Positions 37,501 through 49,500 of a stretch of 51,527 nt of DNA are shown piece after piece. The translations under genes and the position numbers were made by a program. The number at the start of each line of letters is the position of its first letter. Position 1 is the stretch's first letter. The stretch covers positions 1 through 51,527 of the forward strand of contig JAUCBJ010008252.1 in NCBI GenBank assembly GCA_032718475.1, in the 5' to 3' direction. Source of the DNA: Nemertoderma westbladi (taxonomy: Eukaryota; Xenacoelomorpha; Nemertodermatida; Nemertodermatidae). The notes below the pieces were generated by a model that worked only from the letters and a program-made list of their open reading frames with translations, did no database searches and was not told where the DNA came from.

Positions 37501-40500
37501 TTGAGTGGGGATATTAATGAGATCGAGTGGGGATATTAATGAGATCGAGTGGGGATATTAATGAGATCGAGTGGGGATATTAATGAGATGGAGTATGGAT
37601 ATTAATGAGATCGAGTGGGGATATTAATGGGATCGAGTGGGGATATTAATGAGATCGAGTGGGGATATTAATGGGATCGAGTGGGGATATTAATGAGATC
37701 GAGTGGGGATATTAATGAGATCGAGTGGGGATATTAATGAGATCGAGTGGGGATATTAATGAGATTGAGTGGGGATATTAATGAGATCGAGTGGGGATAT
37801 TAATGAGATCGAGTGGTGATTTTAATGAGATGGAGTGGGGACATTAATGAGAAGGAGTGGGGATATTAATGAGATCGAGTGGTGATTTTAATGAGATGGA
37901 GTGGGGATATTAATGAGATCGAGTGGGGATATTAATGAGATCGAGTGGGGATATTAATGAGATCGAGTGGGGATATTAATGAGATCGAGTGGGGATATTA
38001 ATGAGATTGAGTGGGGATATTAATGAGATCGAGTGGGGATATTAATGAGATGGAGTGGGGATATTAATGAGATCGAGTGGGGATATTAATGGGATCGAGT
38101 GGGGATATTAATGAGATCGAGTGGGGATATTAATGAGATCGAGTGGGGATATTAATGAGATCGAGTGGGGATATTAATGAGATCGAGTGGTGATTTTAAT
38201 GAGATGGAGTGGGGATATTAATGAGATCGAGTGGGGATATTAATGAGATGGAGTGGGGATATAAATGAGATGGAGTGGGGATATTAATGAGATGGAGTGG
38301 GGATATTAATGAGATCGAGTGGTGATTTTAATGAGATGGAGTGGGGATATTAATGAGATCGAGTGGGGATATTAATGAGATGGAGTTGGGATATTAATGA
38401 GATGGAGTGGGGACATTAATGAGAAGGAGTGGGGACATTAATGAGAAGGAGTGGGGATATTAATGAGATCGAGTGGTGATTTTAATGAGATGGAGTGGGG
38501 ATATTAATGAGATCGAGTGGGGATATAAATGAGATGGAGTGGGGATATTAATGAGATCGAGTGGGGATATTAATGAGATGGAGTGGAGATATTAATGAGA
38601 TGGAGTGGGAATATTAAAGAGATGGAGTGGGGATATTAATGAGACGGAGTGGGGATATTAATGAGATGGAGTGGGGATATTAATGGGATCGAGTGGGGAT
38701 ATTAATGAGATGGAGTGGGAATATTAAAGAGATGGAGTGGTGATATTAATGAGATGGAGTGGGGATATAAATGAGATGGAGTGGGGATATTAATGAGATG
38801 GAGTGGGGATATTAATGAGATCGAGTGGGGATATTAATGAGATGGAGTGGGGATATTAATGAGATCGAGTGGGGATATTAATGAGATGGAGTGGGGATAT
38901 TAATGAGATCGAGTGGGGATATAAATGAGATGGAGTGGGGATATTAATGAGATCGAGTGGGGATATTAATGAGATGGAGTGGGGATATTAATGAGATCGA
39001 GTGGGGATATAAATGAGATGGAGTGGGGATATTAATGAGATGGAGTGGGGATATTAATGAGATCGAGTGGTGAATTTAATGAGATCGAGTGGGGATATTA
39101 ATGAGATGGAGTGGGAATATTAAAGAGATGGAGTGGTGATATTAATGAGATCGAGTGGGGATATTAATGAGATCCAGTGGGGATATTAATGAGATGGAGT
39201 GGGGATATTAATGAGATCGAGTGGGGATATTAATGAGATGGAGTGGGGATATTAATGAGATCGAGTGGGGATATAAATGAGATGGAGTGGAGATATTAAT
39301 GAGATGGAGTGGGGATATTAATGGGATCGAGTGGGGATATTAATGAGATGGAGTGGGAATATTAAAGAGATGGAGTGGGGATATTAATGAGATGGAGTGG
39401 GAATATTAAAGAGATGGAGTGGTGATATTAATGAGATCGAGTGGGGATATTAATGAGATCCAGTGGGGATATTAATGAGATGGAGTGGGGATATCAATGG
39501 GATCCAGTGGGGATATTAATGAGATGGAGTGGGGATATTAATGAGATGGAGTGGTGATTTTAATAAGATGGTAGACTTTACCAGCATGTCGACCAGTTCC
39601 TTTGCAGAAACGAGTAATTTTTGGATTCAAATAATTTGATTTCCCAAAAATCCAACGCAATATTCCCCAACACATCCCGATACTAAAAGTCACATACATT
39701 TTTGTTTTATTCTCTTTGCTTTATATTTCTTCACTTACCTTCTTTGACATCGCATATTCTTTACACTTAGAAACAAATTCTTCATAAATTCCTTCCTGTA
39801 CAAATGTCCTGGTAGCGGCGCAGCAGCACTGCCCCATATTCTCGAAACAAGCATCAACAGCCTGAGCAGCAATCTGGAGATTAATATTTAAATAATGTTA
39901 ATCTGTTTATTTTATAAAGTTTGCGTGATGGTTAGTTTTAGTGTGCTGCGCTGATGTTAATAGTCATGCATTCTGCCATTACTAATACCGGTGCCGCGTT
40001 AATCGCACAATTATGGATACAATATTATTTAAATTAATATGTTGGGTTACATAGCTGAACAGTTTGACAGTCAGTTGTTTGTTCTAAATAGTATTCCATA
40101 TAGTCTTAGTGTAATAGTATTGTATAGTATTCTAATACTCGAAAAAAATAGGTAGAGCGGCCATATATGAAGTTATAAACTTGAAAATAAAACAAATATT
40201 CCAGTATATAAAGTACCCGTATTTCACGTTAGGCTCTCTTTCATATTTCGCCTGATTTCGAACGTTCGTGTAAATATTCCCCCCACTCGACTCGACAGAT
40301 AATGAAATCGGTGCGAAATTTCATTTAAATCGCTACTCCATGGCGTGTTATTATAACTTTCATTGGCCACAGCTTTGCAAAGTCGGTAATGATGTCCATG
40401 TGGGATACAACTGGTAGGAAGGTAGTCCGACGCTCTAACCATTTCGTTAGCCGCTCAGTTAGATGGTCTGGAATTGGAAATACTATCTGATACCGTGTAT

Positions 40501-43500
40501 ATCCGCAATTTACCTCCTCATGGCCTCCCATCTGTCAATACCATCATATGCTGCCACTGTGCTCAACCCTACTGTACAGTAACCACTCGCTACAATGAAA
40601 GGGTATAGTGTATATTAACCCTTAAACTGGTGACGATTTTTCTAAAACGCCATCTCCACTTGGTGAAAACTCAAATATGAGTTTTGCGATTGTTAGTTGT
40701 ACTTGGTGGGAATTATTGATGAAATCTATTCTGACTCGTGGTGTAAACTCAAATATGAGTTTAATGAGAGTAAGTTGTACCTGGTGGGAACTTTCCTTCA
40801 ATCTATTCTGACTTCGTGAAAACTCATATATGAGTTACAGTAAAACCGATCTTAAAGTAAAGTAAATTTTCTTCGGCCGCTAGGCCAGGGATTACGCACT
40901 AAGTCTGACGACTTATTTCCAGTGCGGTCCCCCCAGAACATTACTCCCCAGACGAAACTCCAGTACTCATTTAGCTACCACTTATAGTTGCAAGGCAGAG
41001 ATGCGACCTGGCTGGTCCCTTTAAAGCATTCGTTCCGAAACGACAACTGCCCTGGCCCATGTGAGGATCGATCCCACGACCTACTACCACTACACCAAGG
41101 TGGAACCTGACTTGGATTCAACTCACATATGAGTTTCGGCTATACTTTTGGTTATCAGCTGCCAGGAAGGTAGCATTGACTTTTCTGTCAACGTCACCAG
41201 CCCCATTGTATTGGGCTGTTGATGATCTTTACAACAGTAGTTGAATCGATGTAGTTCGATCGGATCGAGTAGTTGAAGACGATCAGTATAGGCTAAACAA
41301 CACGGTAGTAAATCGTGGGAAAATTGTGTAATTTCAACTAATGGCCGTTTCATTGTTATAAGTCACAGAAACAAACTGTGTGCACCAGGTTGAAGGTAAT
41401 TTTCTCCTCTTTCAAATGATATATATACCCGCCTCTGAAGATTACACAATCCATCGCGAATTTACTAATTCGCAGCATTTTTTTAAATAATTAGTCTTAT
41501 TCGATAAATAAAAATTTCAACACTTTTAGATTTTTACATTCATAAAATGTTACGAATAATTTTCAAGCCATTCTTTTTATGACTTCCAAACTAACATTAT
41601 TCCGCATTCAATTCTTAAATTTACATAAATTCTTTTGAGCTTTAAAATATAAATATAAGAAAAACTAACACCAAGGAGGAATAGCAGAAAGATATAATCT
41701 CTACCAAGTCCAGACGTTGGCTCATAAACTCATGAGTTTTCACCAGTTTAAGGGTTAACCATGAAGCATCCCGCCCACTCACTCTAACTATAGTAACTAC
41801 TAATTTAGGGAGGGCAGTTAGTTTGCAAAGCTGTGCCCAAAAAAGTTATAATAATATGAAACCATAGGCTTTCCCTTTCACCCAATTATGCGACCCACAA
41901 ACTTAAGATGGCAGACTACAAGAGGTTAAGAACGTAGCTAGGGTTCTAACAAAGAAGAGATAGAAGTTTCAGAGACAGGGGGGGGGGGGGGGGGGGGGGG
42001 AAACTCGACGCAAAACCCGCCTTGGCGAATTAATATCTCGCCTCAATGTTAAATTCTCAATTTAGGGAAAGGAGCAGGTTACAGTGGCACGTTATTTTAA
42101 CCAAAACAATAAACTAAACACAATAGAACAGGTTACAGTTTTATTTTTGAGAGTATTCAGCTGTTATTTGTGTCGAATTTCCCCTGGAGAGTGATGAATT
42201 TTTATTGCGTCCAGTTTCCCCCCCGATCTGAAATTTCAAAAGTGCCGCACAAATTCTATCACTACTGTCCCGTTAAAAAGTGATCCATGTTATTTAGACA
42301 TGCCCTTACAATGTGCTTACAATTACCCACCTCAGCCACATCTCCGGCATCGTCAAATATAATGTTTGGACTTTTTCCTCCCATTTCCAGTAAAGTTTTC
42401 TTTAAGTTCGAGTTCCCCGATGCTCTTTGTATAATACGACCAACTTCGGTGGAACCAGTAAATATCACCTGTGGGAGTCAATATTAATAATACGTAGACC
42501 TACAGGTACGGATTTGTTGCCTAACTAACCATATCAACGTCCAGGTGTTCACTGATTGGTTCCCTAACTAACCATATCAACGTCTAGATGTTCACTGATT
42601 GGTTCCCCAACTAACCATATCAACGTCCAGATCTTCACTGATTGGTTCCCTAACTAACCATATCAACGTCTAGATGTTCACTGATTGGTTCCCCAACTAA
42701 CCATATCAACGTCCAGATGTTCACTGATTGGTTCCCCAACAACTAACCATATCAACGTCCAGATGTTCACTAATTGGTTCCCTAACAAACCATATCAACG
42801 TCCAGATGTTCACTGATTGGTTCCCTAACTAACCATATCAACGTCCAGATGTTCACTGATTGGTTCCCAAACTAACCATATCAACGTCCAGATGTTCACT
42901 GATTGGTTCCCTAACAAACCATATCAACGTCCAGATGTTCACTGATTGGTTCCCCAACAACTAACCATATCAACGTCCAGATGTTCACTGATTGGTTCCC
43001 TAACTAACCATATCAACGTCCAGATGTTCACTGATTGGTTCCCCAACTAACCATATCAACGTCCAGATGTTCACTGATTGGTTCCCTAACTAACCATATC
43101 AACGTCCAGATGTTCACTGATTGGTTCCCTAACTAACCATATCAACGTCCAGATGTTCACTGATTGGTTCCCTAACTAACCATATCAACGTCCAGATGTT
43201 CACTGATTGGTTCCCTAACAAACCATATCAACGTCCAGATGTTCACTGATTGGTTCCCCAACTAACCATATCAACGTCCAGATGTTCACTGATTGGTTCC
43301 CTAACTAACCATATCAACGTCCAGATGTTCACTGATTGGTTCCCTAACTAACCATATCAACGTCTAGATGTTCACTGATTGGTTCCCCAACTAAACATAT
43401 CAACGTCCAGATGTTCACTGATTGGTTCCCTAACTAACCATATCAACGTCCAGGTGTTCACTGATTGGTTCCCTAACTAACCATATCAACGTCCAGATGT

Positions 43501-46500
43501 TCACTGATTGGTTCCCTAACTAATCATATCAACCAACGTCCAGATGTTTACTGATTGGTTCCCTAACTAACCATATCAACGTCCAGGTGTTCACTGATTG
43601 GTTCCCTAACTAATCATATCAACCAACGTCCAGATATTTACTGATTGGTTCCCAAACTAACCATATCAACGTCCAGATGTTTACTGATTGGTTCCCCAAC
43701 TAACCATATCAACGTCCAGATGTTCACTGATTGGTTCCCTAACTAATCATATCAACCAACGTCCAGATGTTTACTGATTGGTTCCCTAACTAACCATATC
43801 AACGTCCAGGTGTTCACTGATTGGTTCCCTAACTAATCATATCAACCAACGTCCAGGTGTTCACTGATTGGTTCCCCAACTAACCATATCAACGTCCAGA
43901 TTTTCACTGATTGGTTCCCTAACTAATCATATCAACCAACGTCCAGATGTTTACTGATTGGTTCCCCAACTCACCATATCAACGTCCAAATGTTCACTGA
44001 TTGGTTCCCTAACTAATCATATCAACCAACGTCCAGGTGTTCACTGATTGGTTCCCTAACTAACCATATCAACGTCCAGGTGTTCACTGATTGGTTCCCT
44101 AACTAATCATATGAACCAACGTCCAGATGTTTACTGATTGGTTCCCCAACTAACCATATCAACGTCCAGGTGTTCACTGATTGGTTCCCTAACTAACCAT
44201 ATCAACCAACGTCCAGATGTTTACTGATTGGTTCCCCAACTAACCATATCAACGTCCAAATGTTCACTGATTGGTTCCCTAACTAATCATATCAACCAAC
44301 GTCCAGGTGTTCACTGATTGGTTCCCTAACTAACCATATCAACGTCCAGGTGTTCACTGATTGGTTCCCTAACTAATCATATCAACCAACGTCCAGATGT
44401 TTACTGATTGGTTCCCTAACTAACCATATCAACGTCCAGGTGTTCACTGATTGGTTCCCTAACTAATCATATCAACCAACGTCCAGATGTTTACTGATTG
44501 GTTCCCTAACTAACCATATCAACGTCCAGGTGTTCACTGATTGGTTCCCTAACTAATCATATCAACCAACGTCCAGATCTTCACTGATTGGTTCCCTAAC
44601 AAACCATATCAACGTCCAGATGTTCACTGATTGGTTCCCTAACTAACCATATCAACGTCCAGATGTTCACTGATTGGTTCCCCAACAACTAACCATATCA
44701 ACGTCCAGATGTTCACTGATTGGTTCCCTAACTAACCATATCAACGTCCAGATGTTCACTGATTGGTTCCCCAACTAACCATATCAACGTCCAGATGTTT
44801 ACTGATTGGTTCCCCAACTAACCATATCAACGTCCAGATGTTCACTGATTGGTTCCCTAACTAATCATATCAACCAACGTCCAGATGTTTACTGATTGGT
44901 TCCCTAACTAACCATATCAACGTCCAGGTGTTCACTGATTGGTTCCCTAACTAATCATATCAACCAACGTCCAGGTGTTCACTGATTGGTTCCCCAACTA
45001 ACCATATCAACGTCCAGATTTTCACTGATTGGTTCCGTAACTAATCATATCAACCAACGTCCAGATGTTTACTGATTGGTTCCCTAACTAACCATATCAA
45101 CGTCCAGGTGTTCACTGATTGGTTCCCTAACTAATCATATCAACCAACGTCCAGATCTTCACTGATTGGTTCCCTAACAAACCATATCAACGTCCAGATG
45201 TTCACTGATTGGTTCCCTAACTAACCATATCAACGTCCAGATGTTCACTGATTGGTTCCCCAACAACTAACCATATCAACGTCCAGATGTTCACTGATTG
45301 GTTCCCTAACTAACCATATCAACGTCCAGATGTTCACTGATTGGTTCCCCAACTAACCATATCAACGTCCAGATGTTTACTGATTGGTTCCCCAACTAAC
45401 CATATCAACGTCCAGATGTTCACTGATTGGTTCCCTAACTAATCATATCAACCAACGTCCAGATGTTTACTGATTGGTTCCCTAACTAACCATATCAACG
45501 TCCAGGTGTTCACTGATTGGTTCCCTAACTAATCATATCAACCAACGTCCAGGTGTTCACTGATTGGTTCCCCAACTAACCATATCAACGTCCAGATTTT
45601 CACTGATTGGTTCCCTAACTAATCATATCAACCAACGTCCAGATGTTTACTGATTGGTTCCCTAACTAACCATATCAACGTCCAGGTGTTCACTGATTGG
45701 TTCCCTAACTAACCATATCAACGTCCAGGTGTTCACTGATTGGTTCCCTAACTAACCATATCAACGTCCAGGTGTTCACTGATTGGTTCCCTAACTAATC
45801 ATATGAACCAACGTCCAGATGTTTACTGATTGGTTCCCCAACTAACCATATCAACGTCCAGGTGTTCACTGATTGGTTCCCTAACTAACCATATCAACCA
45901 ACGTCCAGATGTTTACTGATTGGTTCCCCAACTAACCATATCAACGTCCAAATGTTCACTGATTGGTTCCCTAACTAATCATATCAACCAACGTCCAGGT
46001 GTTCACTGATTGGTTCCCTAATTAACCATATCAACGTCCAGGTGTTCACTGATTGGTTCCCTAACTAATCATATGAACCAACGTCCAGATGTTTACTGAT
46101 TGGTTCCCCAACTAACCATATCAACGTCCAGGTGTTCACTGATTGGTTCCCTAACTAACCATATCAACGTCCAGGTGTTCACTGATTGGTTCCCTAACTA
46201 ATCATAACAACCAACGTCCAGATGTTTACTGATTGGTTCCCTAACTAACCATATCAACGTCCAGGTGTTCACTGATTGGTTCCCTAACTAATCATATCAA
46301 CCAACGTCCAGATGTTTACTGATTGGTTCCCTAACTAACCATAACAACGTCCAGGTGTTCACTGATTGGTTCCCTAACTAATCATATCAACCAACGTCCA
46401 GATCTTCACTGATTGGTTCCCTAACAAACCATATCAACGTCCAGATGTTTACTGATTGGTTCCCTAACTAACCATATCAACGTCCAGATGTTCACTGATT

Positions 46501-49500
46501 GGTTCCCCAACTAACCATATCAACGTCCAGATGTTCACTGATTGGTTCCCCAACTAACCATATCAACGTCCAGGTGTTCACTGATTGGTTCCCTAACTAA
46601 TCATATCAACGTCCAGATGTTCACTGATTGGTTCCCTAAATAACCATATCAACGTCCAGGTGTTCACTGATTGGTTCCCTAACTAACCATATCAACGTCC
46701 AGATGTTTACTGATTGGTTCCCTAACTAACCATATCAACGTCCAGATGTTCACTGATTCGTTCCCCAACAACTAACAATATCAACGTCCAGATGTTCACT
46801 GATTGGTTCCCTAACAAACCATATCAACGTCCAGATGTTCACTGATTGGTTCCCCAACTAACCATATCAACGTCCAGATGTTCACTGATTGGTTCCCCAA
46901 CAACTAACCATATCAACGTCCAGATGTTCACTGATTGGTTCCCTAACAAACCATATCAACGTCCAGATGTTCACTGATTGGTTCCCTAACAAACCATATC
47001 AACGTCCAGATGTTCACTGATTGGTTCCCCAACTAACCATATCAACGTCCAGATGTTCACTGATTGGTTCCCCAACTAACCATATCAACGTCCAGATGTT
47101 CACTGATTGGTTCCCCAACTAACCATATCAACGTCCAGATGTTCACTGATTGGTTCCCCAACAACTAACCATATCAACGTCCAGATGTTCACTGATTGGT
47201 TCCCTAACTAACCATATCAACGTCCAGATGTTCACTGATTGGTTCCCCAACTAACCATATCAACGTCCAGATGTTCACTGATTGGTTCCCCAACTAACCA
47301 TATCAACGTCCAGATGTTCACTGATTGGTTCCCCAACTAACCATATCAACGTCCAGATGTTCACTGATTGGTTCCCCAACTAACCATATCAACGTCCAGA
47401 TGTTCACTGATTGGTTCCCCAACAACTAACCATATCAACGTCCAGATGTTCACTGATTGGTTCCCTAACTAACCATATCAACGTCCAGATGTTCACTGAT
47501 TGGTTCCCTAACTAACCATATCAACGTTCAGATGTTCACTGATTGGTTCTCCAACAACTAACCATATCAACGTCCAGATGTTCACTGATTGGTTCCCTAA
47601 CTAACCATATCAACGTCCAGATGTTCACTGATTGGTTCCCCAACAGCTAACCATATCAACGTCCAGGTGTTCACTGATTGGTTCCCTAACTAACCATATC
47701 AACGTCCAGATGTTCACTGATTGGTTCCCTAACTAACCATATCAACGTCCAGATGTTCACTGATTGGTTCCCCAACAACTAACCATATCAACGTCCAGAT
47801 GTTCACTGATTGGTTCCCTAACTAACCATATCAACGTCCAGATGTTCACTGATTGGTTCCCCAACAACTAACCATATCAACGTCCAGATGTTCACTGATT
47901 GGTTCCCTAACTAACCATATCAACGTCCAGATGTTCACTGATTGGTTCCCCAACAACTAACCATATCAACGTCCAGATGTTCACTGATTGGTTCCCTAAC
48001 TAACCATATCAACGTCCAGATGTTCACTGATTGGTTCCCCAACAACTAACCATATCAACGTCCAGATGTTCACTGATTGGTTCCCTAACTAACCATATCA
48101 ACGTCCAGATGTTCACTTATAGCAGCTCCAGCAGTTGGTCCGTATCCTGGAATCACGTTAACTACCCCAGCCGGGACTCCCGCTTCTAGAATCAACGAAC
48201 ACAGATGTAAAGCCGTTAACGGCGTCTGTTCAGCCGGCTTAATAACCATCACGTTCCCAGTAGCTAATCCAGGGGCTACTTTATTCATTATCTATTGATA
48301 TTCAATATAAAAAGAATCTGCGAATGCAAATTAATGCTATTATTGTCAAAATCGTAAAATTTGCGAATCGGAGGGAAGTGTAAACCAGAAACGCAATCAA
48401 ACTACCCTGTGTTATAACACCCAAAGCATAAAGTAGAACACCCAAAGCATAAAGTAGAACACCCAAAGCATAAAGTAGAACACCCAAATCATAAAGTAGA
48501 ACACCCAATGCAAAAAGTATAATACCCTAAGCATAAAGTAGAACACCTAGGGTATAAGGTATAAACCCTAAGCATAAAGTATAACACACTAAGCATAAAG
48601 TATAACACCCTAACCCTAAAACTAGAACACCCAAAGCATAAAGTATAACACCCTAAGCATAAAGTAGAACACCCAATGCAAAAAGTATAACACCCTAAGC
48701 ATAAAGTAGAACACCAAATGCAAAAAGTATAACACCCTAAGCATAAAGTAGAACACCCAAAGCAGAAAGTAGAACACCTAAAGCATAAAGTATAACACTC
48801 TTTGCATAAAGTATAACACACTAAGCATAAAGTATAACACCCTAACCCTAAAACTAGAACACCCAATGCAAAAAGTATAACACCCTAAGCATAAAGTAGA
48901 ACACACTAAGCATAAAGTAGAACACCCTAAGCATCAAGTAGAACACACTACGCATAAAGCAGAACACCCAAAACCTAAAGTAGACCACCCTAAGAATAAA
49001 GTTCAAACCGAGTAAGAATAAAGTTGGACAGCCTTAGGGTAACCGCGATACCCTAAGCTAATGCTGAACATTCACAAATTTAAACCTGGGCATGTGAATG
49101 AATCATATTGGATTACAATTGCGCGGGAAAAAATACTATATAGTTTGGTACATACAGATAATTCATGGAATCACAGACAAACGGCAGACGTGTATCTATT
49201 CTAGAATAATATAATAATTAAGTTACCATAGGCAGGGGATAGTTCCAAGGAGCTATGCCACCAAGTATTCCTATTGGCTCGTACTTTGTGTAGGAGAAGT
49301 ACGGTCCGTTGGACGGGAGAACTTGTCCGGTTAATTTGTCCGTCCAACCCGCGTGGTATCGCAACATCTCGACGGATTCAGACATATCACCCAAAGCTTT
49401 ATCGTAAGGTTTCCCATTGTCTAAGACCTCGAGGCTAGCCAGCGTCTCGGTGTCCCGTACTATCAGGTCGGCTAGTTTATTTAGTAGGTCGCGGCGCTGT

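Noticed and set aside
41040-41115. Possible tRNA gene on the minus strand
   Set aside because: Boxes A and B are recognisable, but the sequence continues into a SINE body with a repeat tail and does not close into a tRNA cloverleaf.
22741-48117. Arrays that superficially resemble CRISPR or a centromere
   Set aside because: Units are directly adjacent with no unique spacers, and the arrays lie in introns of a eukaryotic gene. A centromere cannot be inferred from sequence.
48600-48860. taaccctaa words suggesting an internal telomere repeat
   Set aside because: Only isolated copies occur within the 21-bp array; there is no run of TTAGGG units.
48489-48866. Cys-Leu-Gly-rich ORF
   Set aside because: It is a reading of the degenerate 21-bp intronic array, with no start context and no conservation of frame.
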